From Flavobacteriales bacterium (GTDB taxonomy: Bacteria > Bacteroidota > Bacteroidia > Flavobacteriales_D > Crocinitomicaceae), in the NCBI GenBank assembly GCA_947476955.1, contig CANJSS010000012.1, positions 1 to 36,392 of the forward strand: DNA of 36,392 nt. Direction: 5' to 3'. A program made the translations under genes and the position numbers. The notes beneath the pieces were generated by a model that saw only the letters and a program-made list of their open reading frames with translations, ran no database searches and had not been told where the DNA came from. Of the stretch, positions 8,194 through 16,152 are shown piece after piece; positions within the stretch are counted from its first letter, which is position 1, and every line of letters begins with the position of its first letter.

Positions 8194-9849
8194 ATGAATT
8201 TGAAAAATAAAAAAAATATTCCTTTGGATGGAATTCAAGGATTAAAACAAAACTTCTCAGCAGATGCTCTATCTGGATTTTTAGTTTTTTTATTAGCATT
8301 ACCTTTAAGTTTAGGTATCGCTGGAGCGAGTGATTTTCCGCCAATTTATGGTTTAATTACCGCAATGATAGGTGGTTTGGTAGTAAGTTTTTTCGCTGGG
8401 TCGCTCTTAACGATAAAAGGTCCAGCCGCAGGATTGATAGTAATTGTTGCAGGAGCTGTGGCTGAATTAGGTCATGGCGATTCTGATCTCGGTTGGAAAT
8501 TAGCGCTTGGAGCAGTTGTAGTTGCCGGAGTTTTACAAATACTTTTTGGAATATTAAAACTCGGTTCTTTAGGTGATTTCTTTCCGCTTTCCGCTGTGCA
8601 TGGCATGCTTGCAGCTATTGGAATAATTATTATTAGTAAACAGTTACACATTCTTGTAGGAATGAATCCACTGACAGAATTAGGAAAACCAATGGTTGAG
8701 CCAGTTGAATTATTAGCGGAGTTAAAAAACACTTTTGCTAATTTTTTTAAATATAAGGATGTCGCAATTGTCGGATTAACAAGTTTAGTTATCGTTTTCG
8801 GTTGGCCAATGTTACCTGTTAAAGCACTTAAAAAAATCCCTGCTGCGTTGGTTGTATTAATTGTTGCAATTCCTCTAGCAATGTACTTGGGAATTCATAA
8901 CATAGCAGAAGTCAAAAATGAAGCTGGCGAAGTAATCAAAAAAGGGTTTGCGCCACTTTTGGAATTTAAAAAAGGTTTTGCAGATATTATTGGTGTGAAT
9001 GTAAGTTTTGATGGCTTTTCTCAAACCGGAACCTTTATTAAATTTGTAGTAATGTTTGCTCTTGTAGGAAGTCTTGAAGCTTTATTGACAATTAAAGCAA
9101 TCGATATGCTTGACCCTTTCAAAAGAAAATCAAACTCAGATAAAGATCTTATTGCTGTTGGAATTGGAAATGTTATTGCTGGAATTTTAGGCGGTTTACC
9201 AATGATTAGCGAGGTTGCAAGATCTTCTGCAAATGTTAGTAATGGAGGTAAAACCCGCTGGGCTAATTTCTTCCATGGTATTTTTATATTACTTTTCTTA
9301 TTGTTCGCTGTATATTTTAGTGATTTAATCCCCAAAGCAGCCTTGGCAGCAATGCTAATTGGAGTTGGATGGAAATTAGCGCACCCAAGAGAATTTGGCC
9401 ACATGGCGAAAATAGGGAACGATCAAATTGCAGTATTTGTTATTACAATTTTAGTTACTTTGGCGACTGACTTATTAATTGGAATTGCGGCTGGAATTTT
9501 ATTAAAATTGATACTGCACATTGGACGAGGTGTTGCTTTGAGAAGTTTATTTCACGCCAGAACTCAAGTAGATGGAAATACCGTGAAAGTAAAAGGCGCA
9601 GCAGTATTTAGTAACTTTATTCCAGTAAAAAAAGAGTTATTGAAGTTTCCATATTCATCAGATGTAATTTTTGATGTCCGTGATTGCGTTTTGGTTGACC
9701 ATTCGGTAATTGAAACTTTACACCATCTAAAAGATGATTTTGCAAGTGAAGGTGGTAGTTTGAATATTTTGGGAATAGATGAGTTTAGACCAATTTCCAA
9801 GCACAAACTTTCCGTTATTAGAAAACACAAAAACAATGCAGTAAAATGA
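8194..9849 (+). CDS. SulP-family anion transporter, probable bicarbonate importer
   Basis: SLC26/SulP transporter of 551 residues. The N-terminal part has the family pattern FLLALPLSLGIAGASDFPPIYGLITAMIGG in broken form (about residues 32-65) and the GPAAGLIVIVAGA segment near 75. About ten further hydrophobic stretches follow to residue 440. From about 460 to 540 there is a compact STAS domain (VIFDVRDCVLVDHSVIETL). SulP proteins carry sulfate, bicarbonate or other anions; position directly after dabAB, with no promoter in the 30-bp gap, favours bicarbonate (BicA-like), but substrate cannot be proved from sequence. The stop codon overlaps the next start (ATGA). Confidence 0.85.
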   Translation: MNLKNKKNIPLDGIQGLKQNFSADALSGFLVFLLALPLSLGIAGASDFPPIYGLITAMIGGLVVSFFAGSLLTIKGPAAGLIVIVAGAVAELGHGDSDLGWKLALGAVVVAGVLQILFGILKLGSLGDFFPLSAVHGMLAAIGIIIISKQLHILVGMNPLTELGKPMVEPVELLAELKNTFANFFKYKDVAIVGLTSLVIVFGWPMLPVKALKKIPAALVVLIVAIPLAMYLGIHNIAEVKNEAGEVIKKGFAPLLEFKKGFADIIGVNVSFDGFSQTGTFIKFVVMFALVGSLEALLTIKAIDMLDPFKRKSNSDKDLIAVGIGNVIAGILGGLPMISEVARSSANVSNGGKTRWANFFHGIFILLFLLFAVYFSDLIPKAALAAMLIGVGWKLAHPREFGHMAKIGNDQIAVFVITILVTLATDLLIGIAAGILLKLILHIGRGVALRSLFHARTQVDGNTVKVKGAAVFSNFIPVKKELLKFPYSSDVIFDVRDCVLVDHSVIETLHHLKDDFASEGGSLNILGIDEFRPISKHKLSVIRKHKNNAVK

Positions 9850-10595
9850 GAAAAATATTTCCAATTTTAGCATTTCTTTTTTGCTCGAACTATTTCTTTT
9901 CTCAAAAAGAAATTTCCACACAATCCCACGCTTGGGTGATGTATAATGGAAACCATAAACTTACGGAACGCTGGGGTATACATACGGAATACCAATGGCG
10001 CAGAAGTGATTTATTTGAAAATTGGCAACAATCTCTCTTGCGATTAGGAGTAGACTATTATACCAAACAAAATACCCAAATAACACTTGGCTATGGATGG
10101 ATTCATTCGTTTCAATATGGTGAACAACCTATAATTCACAGCAGTAACGAGCACAGAATTTGGGAGCAATATATCCTGAAAAATAAGATTGGAAGGGTAG
10201 AAATTCAACACCGATATAGGTTGGAACAACGTTTCATTGAAAATTGGACTAAAAATTCGGATGGTTCCTTTCTCCAAGATGGTTTTTTGTTTCGCCAGCG
10301 ATTCCGTTACAGATTTTTACTAACCGTTCCTTTATCTCGAAAAGAATTGAAAGATAACACACTTTTTCTCTCGGTTTACGACGAACCTTTTTTAGGTTTT
10401 GGAAAGGGAATCGGTAAGAATATTTTGGATCAAAATCGATTGTATGGTGCAATTGGGTGGAGATTCACTAAAAATTTCCAAGCGCAATTGGGGTATTTGA
10501 ACCAATTTATTGTAAAATCAGATGGTGTTAAAATGGAGCGAAACCATACACTTCAAATAGGCGTAACCTACAACTTGGATTTTACAAAGCACTAA
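9846..10595 (+). CDS. DUF2490-family outer-membrane beta-barrel protein
   Basis: 249 residues starting with a signal peptide (MRKIFPILAFLFCSNYFFSQ, cleavage probably after residue 20). The mature protein alternates aromatic and charged residues in short strands and contains WGIHTEYQWRRSD, RLGVDYYT and IGWRFTKNFQAQLGYLNQF, features of DUF2490 barrels. The function of DUF2490 is not known. It overlaps sulP by 4 bp, so it belongs to the Dab/SulP operon and may be an outer-membrane channel serving it; that is inference. It is the last gene before a strong terminator. Confidence 0.8.
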   Translation: MRKIFPILAFLFCSNYFFSQKEISTQSHAWVMYNGNHKLTERWGIHTEYQWRRSDLFENWQQSLLRLGVDYYTKQNTQITLGYGWIHSFQYGEQPIIHSSNEHRIWEQYILKNKIGRVEIQHRYRLEQRFIENWTKNSDGSFLQDGFLFRQRFRYRFLLTVPLSRKELKDNTLFLSVYDEPFLGFGKGIGKNILDQNRLYGAIGWRFTKNFQAQLGYLNQFIVKSDGVKMERNHTLQIGVTYNLDFTKH

Positions 10596-10617
10596 AATAA
10601 GTTTAATTAACAATAAG

Positions 10618-10650
10618 AAAGTCGGGTTGTTTTAACAGCTCGACTTTTCT
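10618..10650 (+). terminator. terminator of the dab operon
   Basis: AAAGTCG and CGACTTT enclose a further paired inner stem (including GTTGTT with AACAGC, and wobble pairs) around a 4-nt loop, 13 pairs in all, ending in a short T run. It lies 23 bp after the DUF2490 stop and directly before the next promoter. Confidence 0.8.
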
Positions 10651-10653
10651 GCT

Positions 10654-10661
10654 TATTTTTG
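10654..10661 (+). promoter_or_regulatory. -7 promoter element (TATTTTTG)
   Basis: Perfect TAnnTTTG, 18 bp before the ATG at 10680. The likely -33 region falls within the upstream terminator hairpin. Confidence 0.6.
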
Positions 10662-10679
10662 CGCAAAATAATTACACAA

Positions 10680-11282
10680 ATGACAGAAGAAATTAAAGCA
10701 GTAAGCTACTGCGTTGGGATGAGTATTGCAGGAAGCTTGATGCAGCAGGATTTAGACGGGATTTCTCCAGAGGTTTTAGCAGAAGCAATTGCCGATGCTT
10801 TCGAAGGGAAAGATCCAAAATATACGCCGGAAATGGCAAATACAATCATACAAAATTACCTACAAAATGCTGGGGAAGCTAAATTTGGCCAAAACAGAGA
10901 ATTAGGCGTAGCATTTTTGCACGAAAATAAAACGAAAAGTGGAATTCATACAACTGCTTCAGGTCTTCAGTATGAGGTTATAACTCCAGGTGATGGTGAA
11001 AAACCTTCAGCAGCAGATACGGTTTCAGTGCATTACCATGGTACGTTGATTGATGGAACAGTTTTCGATAGTTCTGTGGAACGAAATCAACCTGCAACTT
11101 TTGGTGTACACCAAGTAATTCCGGGATGGACAGAAGCTTTGCAATTAATGCCGGTCGGTTCAAAATATAGATTGTATATCCCGCAAGAATTGGCGTATGG
11201 CGCAAATCCGCACCCAGGAGGACCAATAAAACCTTTCAGTGCTTTGATCTTTGATGTTGAACTTTTAGCTATTACACAATGA
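10680..11282 (+). CDS. FKBP-type peptidyl-prolyl isomerase, FklB-like
   Basis: Prolyl cis-trans isomerase of 200 residues assisting protein folding. I start at ATG 10680; the in-frame TTG at 10659 lies inside the promoter box. Residues 1-95 form the helical dimerisation domain seen in FklB/FkpA (AVSYCVGMSIAGSL, then ISPEVLAEAIADAFEG). Residues 100-200 form the FKBP domain, with VHYHGTLIDGTVFDSS, VIPGWTEALQLMPVGSKY and IPQELAYG, covering the conserved Asp, Trp and Tyr of the binding pocket. No signal peptide is present, so it should be cytoplasmic. It overlaps the next FKBP gene by 4 bp (ATGA). Confidence 0.9.
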   Translation: MTEEIKAVSYCVGMSIAGSLMQQDLDGISPEVLAEAIADAFEGKDPKYTPEMANTIIQNYLQNAGEAKFGQNRELGVAFLHENKTKSGIHTTASGLQYEVITPGDGEKPSAADTVSVHYHGTLIDGTVFDSSVERNQPATFGVHQVIPGWTEALQLMPVGSKYRLYIPQELAYGANPHPGGPIKPFSALIFDVELLAITQ

Positions 11283-12223
11283 AAAAAATGATTTTTATTT
11301 TCCTTCCACTCCTTATAATGAGTTGTGGAAATAAAACAGAACAAGAAGAGGAGGTTGTAAATCTAGTTTCAGAGAAAGACCGACTTTCCTATGTTTTAGG
11401 TGCAATGAATGCAAAAACTATTGTTGGAACGCAAGATCCAAATATAGATCGCTTAGATATGGCAGAGGTGGCAAAAGGATTTGCTGGAAATATGAATAAC
11501 AATAAACCAATCGATTGCGAGGCTACATTAACACAGTTATTCGGCCCCAACTTTCAGGATTTTGATTCAACCTACGCTAAACAAGGCGCACAATGTCTAG
11601 GTAAATTAACGGCATACGCATTTTACCAAGATATGAAACAAATGAAAAGTCTAGAAATGATAGACTTGAAAATGGTGAATATCGGTTTCCGACATGGATT
11701 ATTGAAAAAAGACACACTTATTTCTGAGGAGAACAAACAAAAAATGATTCAAGATTTCATTAAAGTTTTAAACGTGAAGAATGGCAAGATAATGATGGAT
11801 CAAGCCAAAAAAATATCAGGCGCACAAGTATTTGATAATGGCATTGTTTTGCAGGTTATTTCCGAAGGAAAAGGTGGAAGCCCAAGTGCAACAGATGATG
11901 TTAAAGTGGAATATATTCTAACTTCTGCGACAGGAGATACAGTGCAAAGTTCGTACGAAATGAAAAAACAAAAAGGAACTACAGATGCTGTTGCATTAAA
12001 GCTTGACGGTGGCGTAATCCCGGGTTGGACGTATATTGTTCCAAAAATGAAAAAAGGCGGTAAATACCGCGTTTACATTCCTTGGCAGTTAGCGTATGGC
12101 GAGCAAATGGGACGCGAGTCCTTGTGTTTCGTAATTGAATTGGTAGATTATGCAAAAGCAGGGAGTTTTGTAAAACCAGAGCCACCGCAACAAGCTATGC
12201 CGCAGCAAGGTCAAGGATTCTAA
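11279..12223 (+). CDS. FKBP-type prolyl isomerase lipoprotein, FkpA-like
   Basis: 314-residue exported companion of the preceding isomerase. The signal MKKMIFIFLPLLIMSC has its lipidation Cys at residue 16. Residues 35-170 resemble the FkpA helical N-domain (DRLSYVLGAMNAKTI), and the FKBP domain runs from about 185 to 295 (VKVEYILTSATGDTVQSSY, GVIPGWTYIVPKM, YIPWQLAYGE). The usual FDSS motif reads VQSSY, so the catalytic Asp of the pocket is replaced and activity may be reduced. The tail is rich in Pro and Gln. It is translationally coupled to the upstream isomerase by an ATGA overlap and followed by a strong terminator. Confidence 0.88.
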   Translation: MKKMIFIFLPLLIMSCGNKTEQEEEVVNLVSEKDRLSYVLGAMNAKTIVGTQDPNIDRLDMAEVAKGFAGNMNNNKPIDCEATLTQLFGPNFQDFDSTYAKQGAQCLGKLTAYAFYQDMKQMKSLEMIDLKMVNIGFRHGLLKKDTLISEENKQKMIQDFIKVLNVKNGKIMMDQAKKISGAQVFDNGIVLQVISEGKGGSPSATDDVKVEYILTSATGDTVQSSYEMKKQKGTTDAVALKLDGGVIPGWTYIVPKMKKGGKYRVYIPWQLAYGEQMGRESLCFVIELVDYAKAGSFVKPEPPQQAMPQQGQGF

Positions 12224-12243
12224 GAAAATTCTAAATTTTTAAT

Positions 12244-12276
12244 AAAAACGGCGATCATTGATTGCCGTTTTTTTTT
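12244..12276. terminator. bidirectional hairpin terminator
   Basis: AAAACGGC and GCCGTTTT plus inner pairs (GATC with GATT, one wobble) form a 12-bp stem with a 3-nt loop. A T tract follows on the plus strand (12268-12276) and the A run before it gives a T tract on the minus strand. It sits between convergent genes ending at 12223 and 12291. Confidence 0.85.
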
Positions 12277-12290
12277 ACTAAATATTAAAT

Positions 12291-12914
12291 TTAATATTCC
12301 GATTCTTCTAATTCTTCAGTGGTTTTTGTTTTCGAATCATTGTCTTTTCGCCCAATTGGGAAATAGAATGAAATTCTATAAATCATAGGAACATATTTTA
12401 CAACTTGCCCAACTTGGTTGGTTACTTTAACAAAATAAGCTTGTCTAAATGGACTATTAACGTGGTTAACTACATCATAGTAAAGACCTACATTTAACCG
12501 CACAATTTGGTTGAATTCTTTCGAAAATCCGCCGCATATAAACAAACTTGGAATCCAGTTTTTAGAAGAATTAACAACTGTATAACTAATCGGACTTTTT
12601 AACATTTCAAATTCAAAGCCCCCAAACAAAACGTTCTTATAACGCCCATGCAAAAACATTCCACCGCCAAAAATCGTGTAGCCAAATTTTTGCCCAATAT
12701 TATTTGACCAACTTCTTTGAACTCTAAATGAAGGTCCCAAAATTAAATTTTCATTAAAACGAAGTCCGATTTTTGGACCTATACCAAAGGAACCGCCTAA
12801 AGTTGATGCGCCAACAAATCCATCTAGACCTAATTCTACCCCTTCAATCGTTTTTGTTTGTGCTGAAATTGCCAATGTTAAACTGGTGAAAATATAAATT
12901 AATAGCTTCTTCAT
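12291..12914 (-). CDS. secreted beta-barrel-like protein, unknown
   Basis: 207 residues with a signal peptide (MKKLLIYIFTSLTLAISAQ, cleavage after residue 19). The mature part is Gly- and aromatic-rich in alternating strands (GVELGLDGFVGASTLGGSF, GYTIFGGGMFLHGRY, LFICGGFSKEF), which suggests a small outer-membrane barrel. The last 25 residues are charged and acidic (KTKTTEELEESEY). I do not recognise a named family. It is the sole gene of its unit, with its own promoter and a shared terminator. Confidence 0.65.
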   Translation of the reverse strand: MKKLLIYIFTSLTLAISAQTKTIEGVELGLDGFVGASTLGGSFGIGPKIGLRFNENLILGPSFRVQRSWSNNIGQKFGYTIFGGGMFLHGRYKNVLFGGFEFEMLKSPISYTVVNSSKNWIPSLFICGGFSKEFNQIVRLNVGLYYDVVNHVNSPFRQAYFVKVTNQVGQVVKYVPMIYRISFYFPIGRKDNDSKTKTTEELEESEY

Positions 12915-12934
12915 TATTCAATTTTTTTAGACTT

Positions 12935-12942
12935 TAAAGGTA
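12935..12942 (-). promoter_or_regulatory. -7 promoter element (TACCTTTA)
   Basis: One mismatch from TAnnTTTG on the minus strand, 20 bp before the ATG of the barrel-like protein. Confidence 0.4.
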
Positions 12943-12995
12943 GAACTTTTTTCAAAAGAATCTAGCTGTTTCTTTCAAATCTGAGTGTACAAATG

Positions 12996-13003
12996 TATCT
13001 TTG
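12996..13003 (+). promoter_or_regulatory. -7 promoter element of folD (TATCTTTG)
   Basis: Perfect match, 15 bp before the folD ATG at 13019. Confidence 0.65.
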
Positions 13004-13018
13004 CAGAAAATAGCTCAG

Positions 13019-13897
13019 ATGCACATATTAGACGGAAAAGCTACGGCGGATGAAATCAGGAAGGAACTTGCAGAAGCAGTGCAGGAGCGAAAGAAAAACG
13101 GAAAAAAAATTCCGCATTTGGCAGCAATTCTTGTCGGAAATGATGGCGGTTCACTTACTTATGTTGGCGCAAAAGTCAAAGCATGTGATCAAATTGGATT
13201 TGAAAGTACACTGATTCGCTACGATGATTCTGTTCCAGAAGAAATATTACTGGCAAAAGTTTATGCTTTGAATGAGGATAGATCTATTGATGGTTTTATT
13301 GTGCAATTACCTCTTCCTCAGCACATTGATGAAATGAAAATTACTCAAGCTATTGATCCTAAAAAAGACGTCGATGGTTTTCATCCAGTTAATTTAGGAA
13401 ACATGGTACTGAATTTACCTGGATTCCTACCGGCAACTCCAGCAGGAATTTTAGAATTATTGAAGCGCAACAATATAGAAACAGAAGGCAAAAACTGCGT
13501 TATTCTTGGACGAAGCAACATTGTTGGTACGCCGCTTAGTATTATGCTTGGAAGAAATGCAAATCCTGGAAATTGCACAGTAACATTAGCGCACAGCCGA
13601 ACCAAAAACATTCGTGAAATTTGTCTATCGGCAGATATATTGATAGCTGCAATCGGACAGCCGGATTTCGTTAGAGGTGACATGGTAAAAGAAGGCGCTG
13701 TAGTTATCGATGTTGGAACTACACGTGTGGATGATCCCTCGCGTGCCAGAGGATGGCGATTGAAAGGCGATGTGAATTATGAGGAAGTTTCTAAAAAATG
13801 TTCATTTATTACGCCAGTTCCAGGTGGAGTAGGTCCAATGACTATCGCTTCCTTGATGATCAATACCTTGAAAGCAATGGAATTAAAAGGAAAATAA
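13019..13897 (+). CDS. folD: bifunctional methylene-THF dehydrogenase/cyclohydrolase
   Basis: Cytoplasmic enzyme interconverting 5,10-methylene-THF, 5,10-methenyl-THF and 10-formyl-THF with NADP+, feeding purine and formyl-methionine synthesis. The protein has 292 residues from ATG 13019 (E. coli FolD 288); the in-frame TTG at 13001 lies within the promoter box. Catalytic Y48 and K52 are in [14 protein letters not shown]. The loop [10 protein letters not shown], the [11 protein letters not shown] segment, the nucleotide-binding [17 protein letters not shown] and the C-terminal [17 protein letters not shown] are all intact. It is a single-gene unit convergent with the flavoprotein gene downstream. 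Confidence 0.97.
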   Translation: MHILDGKATADEIRKELAEAVQERKKNGKKIPHLAAILVGNDGGSLTYVGAKVKACDQIGFESTLIRYDDSVPEEILLAKVYALNEDRSIDGFIVQLPLPQHIDEMKITQAIDPKKDVDGFHPVNLGNMVLNLPGFLPATPAGILELLKRNNIETEGKNCVILGRSNIVGTPLSIMLGRNANPGNCTVTLAHSRTKNIREICLSADILIAAIGQPDFVRGDMVKEGAVVIDVGTTRVDDPSRARGWRLKGDVNYEEVSKKCSFITPVPGGVGPMTIASLMINTLKAMELKGK

Positions 13898-13938
13898 ATT
13901 CTTTTTCTATGAACGTGATAATTTGGTTTGTTTAAATT

Positions 13939-15429
13939 TCACAATCGTTCCAAAGGTGTTTTTACGCCATCCACTAATGAATAACACGCTAATTTGTCCT
14001 TGAAAACGGAAGATTTAAAGATTGATTTATTCAACAACATTCTAACACATTCCTGAATCCCTTCTACAATTGACGGATGTGGGTGAATCAATTCGGATAG
14101 AACTTCAATTGGCATATTCAATTTCATAAGCAAACCAACTGCTTGAATAGCGGAAGATGCATGTTCTCCAACGGCGCGCATACCAAGAATGTGCATTTCT
14201 TTGTCGTTGGTTACAATTATCTTGAAAAATCCTTGCGTTTTTCGCATTGCAATTGCACGAGAAATGACAGAATAGTCTACTTTGACAACCTTTACAGGAA
14301 TATTTTTTTCAACGCATTGTTGCTCATTCAATCCAACTGCAGCCACTTCTGGATTTAAAAACATAATCGTACATATGGTTTCGTAACTTAATGTATCTAA
14401 TTTATTTCCGAACATTTTTTCGACCGCATGACGCGCTTCGATTTCTCCCATATTTACAAGCGCTATTCGCCCAGAGACATCCCCAACTGCATAAATATTG
14501 GGAATATTTGTGCGCGTGTCCTCATCACCAATGTGAATTCCTCTTTTCGATAACAAAATACCAGCATTTTCTAAACCTAAATTTTCAATATTTGGAATTC
14601 TACCAATGGATAACAATGCTTTTTCTACCCGAATAACTTCACGTTTTCCATCTGGATAAGACAATTCATATTCCACCTCACCATCGATGGTTTCCATACG
14701 TTCCAATTTCGCATTGGAGTGAATCACAACTCCTTTATTTCTAAAATTAGAAGCTACTAAATTTGAAATATCTTCATCTTCAAAGGGTAAAATACGTTCT
14801 TGCCGATCTATAATATAAACTTTTGTTTTTCCAAAATTGGAAAAAATTGTAGCGTATTCACATCCAATTACACCTGCGCCAACGATCACTAGACTTTTGG
14901 GGTAATTATCAATTTGTTCAATTCCATCGCTCGTGAGAATTGTTTTTTCATCTACTAAAATATTCGGAACTTTTCTTGGTCGGCTTCCGGTAGCAAGAAT
15001 TATATTTTCACCAGAAATAATCTTTTCTTCACCTTCATGTAAAATCTTCACCTCGTTTTTCGAAAGTAAGGTTGCATTTCCACGCTCGTAATGCAACAGT
15101 TTTTGCATGGTCTCCGTTTGCAATAATTTTATATGACACGAATATTGGAATTTACGTTCAAACATTGCTTCATCCAAAGTTTTTTTAACTTCTGTCCACG
15201 AAATCTGGTATGGAGAGCGGCCATTGGAAACAATTGTTTCATTGATACTCGCAACTCTATTGGCAATTTCCCATAGTGTTTTTGAAGACAATGCGCCATT
15301 GTAAACTCCTGCGCCACCAATTTTATCCTTTTCGATGAGACAAACATTTTTCCCAAAATCAATTGCACGCATTGCTGCAGCATATCCAGCTGGACCTCCG
15401 CCAATAATTATTAAATCAAATTTATCCAT
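13939..15429 (-). CDS. Lpd/SthA-like FAD oxidoreductase lacking redox cysteines
   Basis: 496-residue class I pyridine-nucleotide oxidoreductase. FAD motif GGGPAGYAAAMRA is at residues 10-22, ATGSRPRKVPN follows, the NAD(P) motif GAGVIGCEYATIF is followed by an acidic Asp (VYIIDRQ), which favours NAD+ binding, and the second FAD motif is NIYAVGDVSG. The C-terminal interface keeps the His/Glu segment HPHPSIVEGIQE. The usual GGTCLNxGCxPSK is GGAGVYNGALSSK (38-50): both redox Cys are replaced, by Gly41 and Ala46. It therefore cannot perform dithiol chemistry as a normal dihydrolipoyl dehydrogenase; a transhydrogenase or diaphorase role is possible. E. coli SthA keeps one of the two Cys. No lipoyl enzyme genes adjoin it. 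Confidence 0.82.
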   Translation of the reverse strand: MDKFDLIIIGGGPAGYAAAMRAIDFGKNVCLIEKDKIGGAGVYNGALSSKTLWEIANRVASINETIVSNGRSPYQISWTEVKKTLDEAMFERKFQYSCHIKLLQTETMQKLLHYERGNATLLSKNEVKILHEGEEKIISGENIILATGSRPRKVPNILVDEKTILTSDGIEQIDNYPKSLVIVGAGVIGCEYATIFSNFGKTKVYIIDRQERILPFEDEDISNLVASNFRNKGVVIHSNAKLERMETIDGEVEYELSYPDGKREVIRVEKALLSIGRIPNIENLGLENAGILLSKRGIHIGDEDTRTNIPNIYAVGDVSGRIALVNMGEIEARHAVEKMFGNKLDTLSYETICTIMFLNPEVAAVGLNEQQCVEKNIPVKVVKVDYSVISRAIAMRKTQGFFKIIVTNDKEMHILGMRAVGEHASSAIQAVGLLMKLNMPIEVLSELIHPHPSIVEGIQECVRMLLNKSIFKSSVFKDKLACYSLVDGVKTPLERL

Positions 15430-15455
15430 GTTTTCATTAAATTCGCAAGTAAATA

Positions 15456-15983
15456 TTGCAAGATACGCAAAGTTATGCGCTAAAAATACATCTTAATTTG
15501 AAACAGGAACTTCGTCAATTACTGGAAAAATCGCAAGCTGAAAAAGAAGCTTTAAAGAAGACTTTTCAAAAATTTAAACAAAAAAAAACAAAGGATTTGG
15601 ATACTGCATTCCACGTTCAACATACAAAAGTTTTTAAGAAAATTAATTGCTTGGATTGCGCAAACTGTTGTAAAACAACAAGTCCTATATTTCGGGATGT
15701 AGATATTAAAAGAATTTCAAAGCACTTGCGTTTAAAAGAAAAAGAATTTATTGAAACCTATTTGCGTTTCGACGAAGACAGTGATTACGTTTTAAAACAA
15801 TCGCCATGTTCCTTCCTCGAGAAAGATAATACCTGCAGTATATATGATTTTCGTCCTTTAGCATGTCGAGAATACCCGCACACGGATCGTAAGAATATGC
15901 ACCAAATTTTAGATCTTACCTTAAAAAATATAGAAATTTGTCCAGCTGTTGCCAAGATTGTGCAAGAAATAGAATGGAAATGA
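15456..15983 (+). CDS. YkgJ-family cysteine cluster protein
   Basis: Up to 175 residues; a small protein with a putative Zn/Fe-chelating Cys cluster. The core is CLDCANCCKTTSPIF, with CSFLEKDNTC, ACREYPHTDR and a final ICPAV, giving eight spaced Cys. The N-terminal 60 residues are charged and helical (KEALKKTFQKFKQKKTK). There is no ATG in the N-terminal region: the frame opens after a stop at 15450, and TTG 15456 or TTG 15498 are the candidates. Homologues I know begin near the second. The start lies 26 bp from the divergent flavoprotein gene, whose promoter box (15468-15475) would fall inside this frame if TTG 15456 is used. Biochemical function of the family is not settled. Confidence 0.85.
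   Translation: MQDTQSYALKIHLNLKQELRQLLEKSQAEKEALKKTFQKFKQKKTKDLDTAFHVQHTKVFKKINCLDCANCCKTTSPIFRDVDIKRISKHLRLKEKEFIETYLRFDEDSDYVLKQSPCSFLEKDNTCSIYDFRPLACREYPHTDRKNMHQILDLTLKNIEICPAVAKIVQEIEWK
15468..15475 (-). promoter_or_regulatory. -7 promoter element (TAACTTTG)
   Basis: Perfect TAnnTTTG on the minus strand, 38 bp before the ATG of the Lpd-like gene. It overlaps the 5' end of the divergent YkgJ-type frame, which argues for the later start of that gene. Confidence 0.5.
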
Positions 15984-16152
15984 AATTTTTCAATTGGTAT
16001 ATATTTAGGTTATAATTTCTGTCATTTTATTCTAAATTTTACGAAAAAAGAAAATTTTGCCGTAAATGGTAAATTGGAAGTGTGTTTTGTTCATTTCGTT
16101 CCAATTAAATCATCCTAATTTGTATATTAGTTAAATATAAGTTCACTAAGCG

